Below, piece after piece: positions 29,769 to 41,052 of a DNA stretch of 64,000 nucleotides. The DNA is from Grammothele lineata (Eukaryota > Basidiomycota > Agaricomycetes > Polyporales > Polyporaceae), in contig NDFF03000388.1 in assembly GCA_002150815.3 (NCBI GenBank), positions 1 through 64,000 on the forward strand, read 5' to 3'. Each line of letters begins with the position of its first letter. The first letter of the stretch is position 1. The notes under the pieces were generated by a model, which was not told where the DNA came from, did not search any database, and was given only the letters and a program-made list of their open reading frames with translations. A program made the position numbers and the translations under genes.

Positions 29769-30243
29769 GGTGAAGAGCTCCTTCATGACCTACCCGTACG
29801 CCTCATCACATAGTAGTATCCATCGTTGTCGCTGTAGTTGTCCTCTGTTATCATTTACGCTTGTCTGTCGTCGCTATTCATGTTTGTTCGCATATACATG
29901 TACAATCTATAACTTTCATCGTTTCCATCTCTCTTGTGCGAGGGAGCGGACGGGATCGAGACCAGATCTCAGCAGTAAGAGCGCAGGGGGGTCAGGCCTC
30001 AGGTAACCACGGTACCGCCGTTACCTTCCTCCTTCTCTGGATCTACTTAGTTCGCCCCTATCGAGGTATCATGGGCGCACATTCGGTTCCCCAAGTTCTC
30101 GCAATCAAATCCGAACCACATCCTCATAATCGCTCACACTGCCGCCCAAGGCCCCATAAGACCTGCCCCCTTCTGCTCCAGAAGCGTCCTATCTCCGTTG
30201 CGCTAATCCTATTCCCCCATCCACCGCCTGTCACATGTCAACG

Positions 30244-31117
30244 ATGAATCAATCCGAGTCTCCTATCGATGTTAATCCCAACGTCCCGTTTGCGCCTGCC
30301 GATAGGCGATACTACATTCGTGGGGTACGCTTCTCCCCATACTGTCATGCTCATCCTCTCACTGGCAGCAGGAACGAGCGCGTATAATGTCACAACAACC
30401 TTTGGATGGGCCTGAACTCCCTATCATCCTCATCCCTCAAGAGTCTCGCACCCTCAAGCCACCAGTCCTCCTGTATGGGTGGCGACTCAGTGGCACGAAG
30501 CTTATGAACATCGTCCAAGAGAGGTTCCCCGAAGCTGTCACATATTGCATGGGCCCCGACCCTTACGGTCACGATCGTAACGAGGATGAATTAATCGACT
30601 ACATGGAGACATTTTCTCCCGATGCGTTAGTTGAACATTACCCAAGCACTGTCGACACGATTACCGGATTATCACTGCGTTTCGCCCTATGCGATTATCT
30701 GGGACTACATCACAAGTATTACAAATATTTTAGCGTTCAACCTTTCTGCGATAGCAAAAACAAGAAGGAGTATGGCATAGCGATCGGGTCGAACTATGTC
30801 GGTGTCCTCAATGGTGCACACTACGCGAAGTTGAAGGCTCTGTTCTCCCCGAACGAGGACGCCAAGTGGTATCTAGACACGCGGCAATGGAAGTGGAGAC
30901 GGGAGGATCCCCCGGCGACCAAAGGTGAGTACATGGAATACATTGACCAGGTTTGTACGGTATCTAAAGGAGGATATCAGCTACCGCCCCGCGGAAGCAG
31001 TCGGCGATGCATACGAAGCACGAGGAGAAGGCAACACAGACCGGGTCAGGTACGGGGGGAGCCATTATAGACCCGACTTTGCCTTCTGCGTCTCGTGCGC
31101 CCGCGTTGACAGCATGA
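30244..31117 (+). CDS. Family-1 unknown protein, copy 3 (256 aa)
   Basis: Exons 30244-30324, 30372-30924 and 30981-31117. Intron 1 is 47 nt here, against 48 nt in the other copies; leaving it in would break the frame, which supports it being a real intron in the whole family. Core: PPVLLYGWRLSGTKLMNIVQ, YCMGPDPYGHDRNEDELIDY, LRFALCDYLGLHHKYYKYF, EYGIAIGSNYVGVLNGAHYA. The tail ends SRAPALTA. One substitution (DRRYYIRG for DGRYYTPE) lies at the exon 1 end. Closest relative is copy 4 on the opposite strand, with which it shares about 2.3 kb of flanking and downstream DNA. Copies 2 and 3 also share 3' flanks, so they look like an older tandem pair. Confidence 0.75.
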
Positions 31118-31726
31118 GGTGAAGAGCCCCTCCATGACCTACCCATACACCTCGTCTCATTGCAGTTATTCGTCGCCGTCGCCGTTGTTGTGGATCCTAT
31201 GTTATCATATACGCTTGTCTGTCGTCGCTATTCATGTTTGTTCGTTGGTATACATATGCGGTCTCCGACATAACCGTCAATCCTGTTATGGGAGGGAGCG
31301 AATGGTTTTGAGGCTGGCTTCAACGCTCATCGTTCATCAGTGGTATGGGGGCTGGCCGGCGGGTAACTGAGTCGTCGAAATCACCCCCATCCTCCTCCGT
31401 AGCCCATATCCGTACTAGCACATCCAAATCCAGGGGGCTCAAGTAAGCGCGATCACGGTATGCACCTTCCCGGTTGAATCTAATGCGCACCTATAGCTAG
31501 GCTTCAAGCTCTTGTCGCTTCAGACGTCCGTTCCTTCCGGATTATGCGCCAGGGACCGAACAACGTCACCACTCAGGCTGCTCGCGCCGTACGCGTCCGT
31601 GTTAGGGTTGCTCGATGACTTTAACTTCGTCCCCATTCTCCTGAGCGGTGACCCATTGAAAGTGCGTAACTGCTCTGGGTCTACGTTCCGTAATCTATCA
31701 TGCGCTGACTCGCACAAGGTCTACAG

Positions 31727-32412
31727 ATGCTTCTCGTCCTCATCATCCTTACGGTGCTCACCACGCTGTGCCCAGCTAGTCTCGCTTCCCCAACCGCCCC
31801 TCTTCCCGTACGTACTCTACCGTACCATCTACCCGCACCCTCTCACCAAAGCATTTTCTGAACCCTCCTCTCCTCCGCAGACGGCCGTCAACCTCGTCAT
31901 CCAAGACACCGCATTTAACGACATCGGCTACCTCACCTCCACCGGCTTCGGCTCCCAATGGCTCTTCGCCAACCGCGAGCGCGACAAGACCCTCGAGGTG
32001 CCCCCCGTCGCTGTCTTCACCACCGTCCTCCTCCCCCCCTCCTCCCTGTCGTCGTCGTCGTCATCGGGGGAGGCTGAGCTTATGCTACGCTCGACAGCCA
32101 CCGGGAGCCTGTGCCGCGTCCCCCGGGTCCCGCCGCCGCCGCTCTCGCGTGCTACGGAGGGACACTGGCGCGCCGCCCGCGGTACTCGCAGCGCGGATGC
32201 GAGAGAACCCGCGCTCGGGAAGAGCGGAGTGGTACCTCGTGGAGGAGTTCGGGGTCGGGAAGGCGAGGGGGGACGACTATCGGGATGGGTTTCTGGACGT
32301 GTATTTGGACACGTGCTCGGACTCGACGCGGCGGGGCGGCAAGGGAGCGGAAGCCGGAGCGGGATACACTGGGAGAGGGGTCGAGATGTACCTCGTCTCT
32401 GCGCATGCTTGA
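31727..32412 (+). pseudogene. Frameshifted copy of the family-2 secreted protein gene
   Basis: Exon 1 (31727-31807, signal peptide MLLVLIILTVLTTLCPASLA) and the 73-nt intron match the intact homologue at 38916-39607, and exon 2 starts well (TAVNLVIQDTAFNDIGYLT). Near 32120 a GC-rich run is two bases longer than in the homologue, and about 30 bases later ten bases are missing. The frame is lost after CRVP. The correct downstream frame resumes (RENPRSGRAEWYLVEEF ... VEMYLVSAHA), ending with TGA at 32412. Read as it stands, the protein would end in an unrelated Arg/Gly-rich tail. The loss seems recent because the rest is still highly similar. Confidence 0.8.
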
Positions 32413-33064
32413 ACTGGTACTAGGCGGGAACTCGAGCTCGGGGATGGGGATTACTTTTTGTTGAATGCTTGTTGGAGGGCGCTCTGGATGGACTTGGACG
32501 CTCGCGCATCCCAGACTCAATCTCCTACGCAACTACCAGGCCTGTATGAGGGTCCTGGTAGGTGAGCACAAAGCAAGGATAAGCCTACTCTAAATTCACG
32601 CATGCCCGTGGACACTGGTGGACCTGGCCGCGCCTCCTCTCGGTTCAGGGGGCACCCGTTCAGACACTCGGGCTACTAGTATAAGTATAGTGTCAAGATC
32701 ACCGTCCTGACTTGCATTCCAGCCGACCCTGTCTGTGCAGCTCATAGACGGATCGAGCGGCCACGCGCGCATACAACGCAAGCACCGGGCTCAAGCCGCC
32801 GCAAGTGCTGCTCACTTGACCAGATCTGCGCCCCCATCCGCGCTCGGGGCGGTCATTGCTTGTCGATCCTGGCCTGCGCTTGGCGGACGGGAAGGAAGAG
32901 GAGGTGAAGGCTCGCAGCCTACAAAATGCATGCGTGCGCTTGCTACTGGCGAGAGCCGGTCGCGCCGTCGAGGTCTTCCGCTTCACTCGAGTCCCCTCTG
33001 ATAGAGTCGTGCGTCGTCGTTCTTTCTGCATAGCATTCTGTGTACGCTAACCACAACCGCGAAG
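32413..33064. other. Intergenic, end of duplication arm and promoter of the next gene
   Basis: The first 60 bases still match the other arm. The remainder is unique to this place and leads into the secreted-protein gene at 33065. No gene seen. Confidence 0.55.
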
Positions 33065-33809
33065 ATGCGCTCCCTCTCTATCGTCGCGGCTACACTAGTA
33101 CTGGCGGGGGTCAGCACGGCTCACGCTGCCGCGACTGCACCTCCTCTTCCGGTACGTCCGCATGCGCAGGCGTTTCCTTGTCTCGGCGCGCGGCTCCTCA
33201 TCCTCAAGGCCTCGCGCCCGGTTCCAGACGAACGTCAAGATCATCCTCCAGGACTCGGCAGCTAGCGACATCGGGTACTTGACCCCCGCGGGGTTCGGCT
33301 ACCAATGGCGGTTCGAGAACCTCGGCGCCGCCTTTCCCTCCTCCGGGACGTTCAAGGTCACTCGGCTCTCTGGGTCGGCGGGGTCGGGGCCCGCGATGGC
33401 CAACCTCATCAGCGGCAACAGCAACAGCAACGGCGCTGCCAACGCCATCGCCAACGCCAACCTGAACATTAACGCTAACACCAACGCCGCCGCCGCCGCC
33501 GCCGGCGGGCAGGCCGTGAAAGTGAAGCTGCGCTCGACGTCGACGGGCGAGGAGTGCCGCGTCGTCGGCGGGCCGGCCGAGGGCTTCGTCGCGTGCTACG
33601 GGGGCGCACCCGCGTCCGCGCCCGTCGCGACGTTCGTGGCGAGGCTGCAGAGCAACCCCGGGCGCGAGGGGCGGGCGTTCTGGTACCTGCAGGGCGGGCT
33701 GTCTGTGAAGGACGCGCACGGGGACAAGCCCCGGGATGGGTTCTTGCATGTTTATTTGAAGGAGGGCGCGGGGAGGCAGGGCGTGGATGCGTATTTGGTG
33801 TCTGCGTGA
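33065..33809 (+). CDS. Family-2 small secreted protein with Asn/Ala-rich insert (222 aa)
   Basis: Exons 33065-33151 and 33228-33809, with a 76-nt intron at exactly the position used in the paralogs (after PPLP, before T-N/A-V). A clear signal peptide (MRSLSIVAATLVLAGVSTAHA) predicts secretion. The mature part has KIILQDSAASDIGYLTPAGF, then LRSTSTGEECRVVGGPAEGF, then GREGRAFWYLQGGLSVKD and a C-terminal HVYLKEGAGRQGVDAYLVSA. Two Cys residues (ECR and ACY) could pair. Between the halves lies a low-complexity run (GNSNSNGAANAIANANLNIN, then an Ala run), absent from the other two members. No known domain; possibly a cell-wall or effector-like protein, which is inference from size and secretion only. 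Confidence 0.75.
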
Positions 33810-34847
33810 AGGGAGAGTATGAATGCGTGGTGCGGATCAACTACTTTTTACTTACCTTTCGGACTCGGTATACGGACGCTATTGCTGTGGAATCCACTCG
33901 GAATGAGGGAATTTTTGGTGGACGTCTCACGGGCGAGGATGATTGGGAACTTGCGAATCATCGGGCCTGCTAAAAGCGCGGGTAGAGCGCAGGTAGAGCG
34001 CGTGGATTGGGAATGTTCGAAACCACATTGGGACCGGCTGTTCCGCCACACACCACGCACCACTGGCTAGTGGCTGGAAGATGAAAAAGCGGCCCCGAAG
34101 ACATATCACCATGCTATCGCAGAGAGCTGGTGTACGACAAGTACTGATCCGGGCCATCGAACAGGCCGCATTGGCAGCGGCTTCGAATTCGAGAGAGCAA
34201 GGGCCGAGATGCCGGCTCCACTGCTTCCTCGCCCGCTGACCGGCGGGCACCGTCGTAACATGCGACAAGGCGGATGGGTGTTTGGTAGAGCACGCATGAA
34301 ACTAGCGGACTCCGCGGAAATGGAGAGATAGAAAGAAGGACGAATTGGGTGTCGAGGGCAGCTGAGGGGAGCGGTTGAAGGAGAGACGAGCGCTGGCTGG
34401 GAGGCTCCTATCTGGCGTCATGTGCACTGAGCGGGGCGTGTCCTCGGCTGCAATGGCCTCGACCAGTGGCATCACGTCACCGCCCGCTCATCCCGTCCTC
34501 GCTTTCGCGCTCCTCCGCCCGTCGCCCGCCTCCGAGCCCGCCCTCGGCCAACACGCTGCTACCCACATTGTTCTCATTCCACTTCGCCGCGGGCTGCCTC
34601 GTCTCTCTGCGTTCTGACTGCCATCCATCAGCAATCTGACCGCCCGCGGCAACCACCGTAACCCGGCAATCTTCCCAGACTCTCCTCGGCCCCCCGTCTC
34701 GTCGCACTTGCAACCACTCACGCTTGTGTCTCTGCTTTCTTCCCTTCGTCCGACGCCTCTTCCTCCTCAGACATACTCTACCTCGATCCCTTAGTTATCG
34801 CCCTATTTATCTCACGCATCCAAACTTAACGAAGCTTCCTCCATCAT
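33810..34847. other. Intergenic region before the kinase gene
   Basis: About 1 kb with no protein-like frame. The last 300 bases are rich in pyrimidine runs (CTCCTC, TCTTCC), typical of a fungal core promoter and 5'-UTR, and lead to the start codon of the kinase at 34848. Confidence 0.5.
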
Positions 34848-37703
34848 GGTGAGTGAACCTTCTGCCATGCTGCACCGATTTTCGTCATAGTCCGGCCCCA
34901 ATCACCATGGCAAGTCATGGGAGATGGCGCATATATTGCCCTTCTCACCTCCGCCGCATGGCCTCTCCGTGTGCGCACCATACACGTGCGCACTAGACCG
35001 CTCCTTCCCTGCGCGCGATCCTCGTCCCGTCCCAGGCCGATCCGAGGCTTTCCCCACTCGTCGTCGCTCCCTGCGAGCCCCGACCACGCCCCCGTGCGCC
35101 GTCCCCCGCCCCTTCTCTTCCTCCCTGCGCGTCCCCACTCCCCCTCGCGCCATGCCCCCAGGCTCCCGTCTCCTCAAAAAACACCCGTCCTCGGGCTCTT
35201 CTGACTCTGGTCATCGTTTCCAGCCGAAACAACTCACCAAGTCTCCGCCCCCGTCGCCCGGCGCAGAGCGGGTCAAGTCGCCCGAGCCATGGCCCTATAT
35301 ACCCAGCAGCAACCCCGCGAGCCAGTACACCCTCCTCGAGAAGCTCGGCACGGGCTCCTTCGGGACCGTCTACAAGGCGATTCACAATGAGACGAAGCAG
35401 ATTGTCGCCATCAAGCAGATCGGTATGTGCGTTACGTACCTTTGGGCGGCCCCTCGCTGATCACCTAGCGTAGACCTCGAGGACTCGGACGACGACATCT
35501 CGGAGATTCAGCAGGAGATCGCCAGCCTGGCCCAGTGCGACTCGGAGTACGTGACGAGGTATTATGGCTCCTTTGTGGTCGCGTACAAGCTGTGGATCGT
35601 CATGGAGTACCTCGCCGGTGGGTCCTGTCTCGACCTCTTGAAGGCCGGGGTCTTCTCCGAGGCCCACATCGCCGTCATCATGCGCGAGCTCCTTCTCGGG
35701 CTCGACTACCTCCACAGCGAGGGCACCATCCACCGCGACATCAAGGCCGCCAACGTCCTGCTCTCTGCGTCCGGGAAGGTCAAGCTCGCCGACTTTGGAG
35801 TCGCCGCACAACTCACCAGCACGCTCCGCCACACCTTCGTCGGCACGCCCTTCTGGATGGCGCCCGAGGTCATCCGCCAGGCGGGGTACGACGCGAAGGC
35901 GGACATCTGGAGCCTCGGCATCACCGCGATCGAGATGGCCAAGGGCGAGCCGCCGCTCGCAGAGTACCACCCCATGCGCGTGCTCTTCCTCATCCCGAAG
36001 GCGAAGCCGCCCGTCCTCGACGGCCCCTTCTCGCTCGCTTTTAAAGACTTCGTGGCGCAGTGCCTGACGAAGGACCCGCACTCGGTGAGCTCTCTCCCTC
36101 GGGCCGAGCTGTATCAGCGGCGCTGACAGCTCTCGGTGCGCTCTCCCCGCCTGCAGCGCGCGACGACGAAGGAGCTCCTCTCGCACCGGTTCATCCGCGG
36201 TGCGCGCAAGACGTCGTACCTCACCGAGCTCATCGAGCGGCACCAGGACTACCGCGCGCGCTCGCCCGGGCGCGCCCCGCAGTACTACCAGGCGACGATC
36301 CGGAAGAGCGGCGCGTGGGACGGGGGCTCGCTCCGGAGCGAGTGGGACTTCAACACGATCAGGACGTCGTCCGCGATGGGCTCGCTCCGGAGCATGGCGA
36401 AGGACCTCATGCCCCCGGGGATGATCCCCGACGACGACTACGTCATCGACGAGGGCGACGAGCGCGGCGCGTACGACGAGGACGAGGACGGGGAGGACGC
36501 GCGGACGTTCGACGGCTCGATCGACTCGGCGGCGGCGACGACCAAGGGGAGCGACGTGCCCCTCGTGCCGCCGCCGCGCGGGATGACCGCGCTGGGGATG
36601 AACGCGGACGCGGGGCACTCGACGGTCGTCATACGCCCGCCGCTGGCGCTGCACCATAAGGGCCTCGGCGCGGAGGACGCGCCGTCGCTCATGACGGACA
36701 CGGGCTCGGACGAGACCGCGCTCGGGCCCGCAACTCCCTCCCAGAGCTCCGAACACGTCGACGTCGAGGGCCCAGAAGTCGCGGACGCGGACGCGGCGGA
36801 GCCCCCGCCGGCGTACACGGGCTCGGTGCGCGGCACGCGCCGGTCGTCGTACGCGGCGCGGCAGAACGTGACGACGGGCACGGTGCTGGGCGCGGCGGAT
36901 ATCGGGACGGGCGTGGACACGATCCGGCCGGTGAAGAAGGTGGACACGGTGCGCTCGCTGAGGCTCTCGGAGGAGTACGTGGGCAGCTTGAGGCAGAGGG
37001 AACAGAGGGAGCGGGAGAGGGAGGGGAGCACGGTGTCTTCCGGGTCGTCGTCGTCGAGCACGCCGCAGAGCCAGAAGGGCTCGCATAAGCGTGGGGCGAG
37101 CGAGATGCAGAAGGCGGGCAGGGCGCTCGTGGACGAGGTCGTGCTGCCGATCATGCAGAAGGTGCGTGCGGATCCGTTTGGATTCTGTCTGCGAATGCTG
37201 ACGTGTAGGTGGTATGTCAGGCGACGAGGGACGACATGGACGCGCGGGAGATCGAGTCGCTGAGCATGATCTCGCGCGGGTTCGAGGAGCTGCGGGACGT
37301 GAACCCCGAGCTGGCGTACAACATTATCTTGGACGTGCTCTCGGGTATCAACGAGTGCGTCTCCTTCCTTTTCCCCTCCCTTTCCTCCGTTGCGCCTCAT
37401 ACGCTCTGCTGACGCCCCTCCCCTTCCTCCAGCAACTCCGGCGTTCGGAATCACATCCAGACATCTCGTTCACTCTTCCCGCACAAGCGGATCATCCGCC
37501 GGAGCGAGATGACTGCCAAGGGACTCGTCGTGACTGAGGAAGAAGAGATATCTGGCCTCCCGTCGACATCCTCCTCGTCGCCCGCAGCGGCGGCCCCGGC
37601 AGCAGCGGACGGCGGTTCCCCAGTGCGCAAGTCGCCCATCTCGGAGCTGCTGTACTTGCGCTGGCTCGAGGGGCTGAAGCTCAAGTGGCCGAGTATCCTC
37701 TGA
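34848..37703 (+). CDS. Ste20-family protein kinase, GCK-III (MST/Kic1/Nak1) type
   Basis: Secure exons: 35224-35422, 35474-36084, 36157-37161, 37209-37354 and 37433-37703. The start is proposed as an ATG-only exon (34848-34850, then GTGAGT), a second exon 34891-34968, and an intron to 35223; this gives about 770 aa, but the N-terminus is uncertain. The kinase domain is complete: [51 protein letters not shown], and an activation loop with [17 protein letters not shown], then [21 protein letters not shown] long acidic/Ser-rich linker and a conserved-looking C-terminal helix ([20 protein letters not shown]) follow. Such kinases act in the MOR/RAM polarity network upstream of NDR kinases; that placement is by family. 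The gene sits inside the interval bracketed by the inverted duplication. Confidence 0.92.
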
Positions 37704-38829
37704 GCGCGCGTCGTCTTGCTATGCCCGTGTATTAGTAGAAGGGGCACCGCTCGTGGTCTGCGGACCGATTCGGATTTGGGACGAACAGCTAGCTGTACGG
37801 GCGCTGCAGCCGCCCGGCACGGATTACCGTACCGCCCCGTCCCTTGCGCCCCATGTTCTTGGTCTCACACCTAGGGACATTGGCTCGTGCCTCCGCCCCT
37901 GGTGCTTGCTTCCTGGCCTCCTGTCGACGTCTGAGCGGCCGGCGTGTGCTCGACGGCTGTCGGCCCATCGCCGCCGCTCCTTCCCTCGCTCGGGACACTC
38001 CTCGGATTTTGTGCTGTTCTTCCTTTCCCACTTACATGTCTCGTCTCTCCTCTCCTCTCATCGTACCCCGTCGTTTGTCCCCCTCTCTCTTTGTTGAGTG
38101 TCCGGGTCTGTCTTGCACGCATTATCTTATGACATCTCTCCCGCCCCGTCGCCTCGTCGCACCCGCTTACCCGTTCCCGCCCCCAGTTAATCATACGCAC
38201 TGACTTCTTCCCTCCCTTCCTCCCTCCCCTCCCTCCCCCCCTCCCGGCGCCGCTACACACGTGCCACTCCAGCATCCCCCACCTGACCTTCCCTTTCGCC
38301 CCGCCTTGGACCCGCACCGCGCGCACTGCGATTCCAGTCGTTCTTCTTTGCGAATTCCCTCGTTTCCTTTTGCTCTGCTAGCCTCCGGTCTCCGGCCTCC
38401 GGCCTCTCTGCATCGATATCCGCCTTGACGAGACCCCTTGTTGTTGTGCCGCACTTAATGACTTCACGACTTATGAAACGAGATCTTCTTCAGTAGAATG
38501 GGATGTGCCGATCGTGTGCATGAGCGCTAGCGACTGTGATAGGGGCGCGTACATGGCTGAGCTCCCAGCAGCTTACTCCTTGCACCTCGTCCCTCTCGGT
38601 CATGACCTCCTACGAAATCTGAGTATTCGTCCATCTTCCCATTCACATTCCCAAACCTTTTGAGTTGGATTCCAAAACCGGGAGTGGACACGTCTTCCCT
38701 GTCCACACCCTTAACCACCGCCGATTTTCCCGAGAACCTCACAAATGGATCCGCTCCTGAGACAGAGACAAGTAGTCTATATTTGACAATCTCCTGACAA
38801 AAGTACTCGTTCTAAGTAGAAATCCGGTC
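37704..38829. other. Intergenic region after the kinase, strongly pyrimidine-rich
   Basis: There is no protein-like frame. The strand is rich in C and T from 37800 to 38400, the densest part being 38211-38247. From about 38450 the composition becomes normal. It ends where the right duplication arm begins. Confidence 0.5.
38211..38247 (-). repeat. G-run tract with G-quadruplex potential on the minus strand
   Basis: The plus strand is an uninterrupted C/T tract with six runs of three or more C. On the minus strand this gives GGGAGG... with short loops, meeting the simple four-run G-quadruplex rule. It lies about 500 bases downstream of the kinase stop and upstream of the duplication arm. Confidence 0.6.
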
Positions 38830-38915
38830 CATAACACTTCGAAAGCGTCCACCCTAAGAGCTTTCGGCGAAAAGTCGCCTCCATCCCCGGGCTCGAGTTC
38901 CCGCCCAGCACCAAT

Positions 38916-39607
38916 TCAGGCATGCGCAGAGACGAGGTAAATCTCGACCCCCCTCCCAGTGCGCCCCGCTCCTGCTTCCGCTCCCTTGCCGGCCCGCCGC
39001 TTCGAGTCCGAGTCCAAATACACGTCCAGAAACCCATCCCGATAATCATCCCCCCTCGCCTCCCCGACCGCGAACTCGCCCACCAGGTACCACTCCGCTC
39101 TTCCCGAGCGCGGGTTCTCTCGCACCCGCGTCGCGAGTACCGCGGGCGGCGCGGACGCCCGTGCCAACGTTCCTCCGTAGCACGCGAGAGCGGCGGCGGG
39201 ACCTGGGGGGACGCGGCACAGACCCCCGGTGGCTGTCGAGCGTAGCATCAGCTCAGCCTCCCCCGATGACGACGACGACGACGGGGAGGAGGGGGAGAGG
39301 AGGACGGTGGTGAAGACAGCGACGGGGGGCACCTCGAGGGTCTTGTCGCGGTCGCGGTTGGCGAAGAGCCATTGGTAGCCGAAGCCGGTGGAGGTGAGGT
39401 AGCCGATGTCGTTGAAGGCGGTGTCTTGGATGACGAGGTTGACAGCCGTCTTTGAAGGGAAGGGGAACGTTCAGAGAATCTAATGGTGAGAGGAGGGGGG
39501 CGGTATAGTAGAGTACGTACCGGAAGAGGAGGGGCGGCTGGGACGTAGACAGCGCTAACTGCGCTCAGTGCGGTGAACACAGCGGCGATAGTCAGGACGA
39601 GAAGCAT
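38916..39607 (-). CDS. Family-2 small secreted protein, intact (206 aa)
   Basis: Exons 39521-39607 and 38916-39449 with a 71-nt GT/AG intron, phase 0. A signal peptide is clear (LLVLTIAAVFTALSAVSAVY). The mature protein reads TAVNLVIQDTAFNDIGYLTS, a Ser-run ([20 protein letters not shown]), LCRVPPGPAAALACYGGTLA with two Cys, GRAEWYLVGEFAVGEARGDD, then DGFLDVYLDSDSK and the ending VEIYLVSAHA. It is homologous to 33065-33809 and to the pseudogene at 31727-32412. It lies about 570 bases downstream of family-1 copy 4 on the same strand, a pairing repeated in the other arm. Function unknown; secretion is the only firm prediction. Confidence 0.75.
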
Positions 39608-40175
39608 CTAGAGTGAATGTTGGGCAAGTCAGCGCATATTTCTAGGTTGCGGGATGTAGACCCAAAAAAATCACGCACTTTTTGATGGGTCACTGCTCAG
39701 AAGAATGGGGACGAAGTTGAAGTCGTCGAGAAGCCCCTAACGCGGGCGCAAGACGCGTACGGCGCGAGCACCCTAGGTGGTGACGTTGTTCGGTCCCTGC
39801 GCGCATAAACCGGGAGGAACGGGACGCGATCGACGAAGCGACAAGAGCTTGAAGCCTAGCTATAGGGGCAGATTAGATCCATCTGAGAAGGAGCTTAACG
39901 TGATCGCGGTTACTCGACCCCCCTGCATTTGGATGTGCCGATACTCCGCCTAAATACCATGGAGGAACGTTGAACCCAGTCTCAAAGCCGTTCGCTCCCT
40001 CCCACAACAGGATTGACGGCTATGAAAGTCGGGGACTGCATATGTATACCAACGAACAAACACGAATAGCGACGACAGACAAGCGTATATGATAACTAAG
40101 AACAAGAACGGCGACGGCGACGAATAACTGCAATGGGACGAGGTGTATGGGTAAGTCGTGGAGGGGTTCTTCACC

Positions 40176-41052
40176 TCATGCTGTCAACGCGGGCGCACGA
40201 GACGCAGAAGGCAAAGTCGGGTCTATAATGGCTCCCCCCGGCGTACCTGACTCGGTCTGTGTTGCCTTCTGCTCGTGCTTCGTATGCATCGCCGACTGCT
40301 TCCGCGTGGCGGTAGCTGATATCCGCCTTAGATACCGTACAAACCTCGTCAATATATTCCATGTACTCACCTTTGGTCGCCGAGGGGTACTCCCGTCTCC
40401 ACTTCCATTGGTTCTCGTCAAGATACCACTTCGCATCTTCGTTCGGGGAGAACAGAGCCTTCAGCTTCGCATAGTGCGCACCATTGAGGACACCGACATA
40501 GTTCGACCCGATCGCTATGCCATACTCCTCGTCGCTGTTGCTATCGCAGAAAGGTTGAACGCTGAAATATTTGTAATACTTGTGAGGTAGTCCCAGGTAA
40601 TCGCATAGGGCGAAGCGCAGCGATAATCCGGTAATCGTGTCCACAGTGCTTGGGTAATGTTGAACTAACTCATTGGGAGAAAATGTGTCCATGTAGTCAA
40701 TCAATTCATCCTCGTCATGATCATGACCATAAGGATCAGGACCCATGCAATATGTTACAGCTTGGGGAAACCTCTCTTGGACGATGTTCATAAGCTTCTT
40801 GCCATTGAGTCGCCAGCCATACAGGAGGACGGGTGGTTTGAGGGTGCGAGACTCTTGAGGGACGAAGATGATAGAGAGCTTAGGCCCTTCCAGGGGTTGT
40901 TGTGACATTACACGCGCTCGTTCCTGCTGCAAGTCAGAGGATAAGCATGACAGAATGAGTGAGAAGCGTGCCCCAGGAGTGTAGTGTCGTCCATCGGCAG
41001 GTGCGAATGGGGCGTTGGGATTAACATCGATAGGAGACTTGGATTGATTCAT
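40176..41052 (-). CDS. Family-1 unknown protein, copy 4 (257 aa), GC splice donor in intron 1
   Basis: Exons 40972-41052, 40371-40923 and 40176-40315. Core segments match the family: PPVLLYGWRLNGKKLMNIVQ, YCMGPDPYGHDHDEDELIDY, LRFALCDYLGLPHKYYKYF, EYGIAIGSNYVGVLNGAHYA, KWYLDENQWKWRREYPSATK. The tail ends SRAPALTA with the ancestral TGA. Intron 1 begins GCACGC where the other copies have GT; GC-AG introns are spliced in fungi but less efficiently. Since it is 48 nt with no stop, retention would insert 16 residues in frame. Paired with the intact family-2 gene downstream. No known domain; function unknown. Confidence 0.75.

Larger units (their letters stand above)
30150..32470 (+). repeat. Left arm of a large inverted duplication
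   Basis: This arm aligns, gene for gene and through intergenic DNA, with the reverse complement of about 38830-41160. It carries family-1 copy 3 and a frameshifted family-2 gene in the same order and direction. Shared non-coding blocks include GCGTCCTATCTC before the first gene, TTGTCTGTCGTCGCTATTC after it and GGGACCGAACAACGTCACCA before the second. The limits are estimated by eye. Confidence 0.85.

Noticed and set aside
35461..37086. 541-codon open frame antisense to the kinase gene
   Set aside because: Arg/Ala-rich shadow of a GC-biased coding strand; the sense strand has an unmistakable kinase with correct introns.
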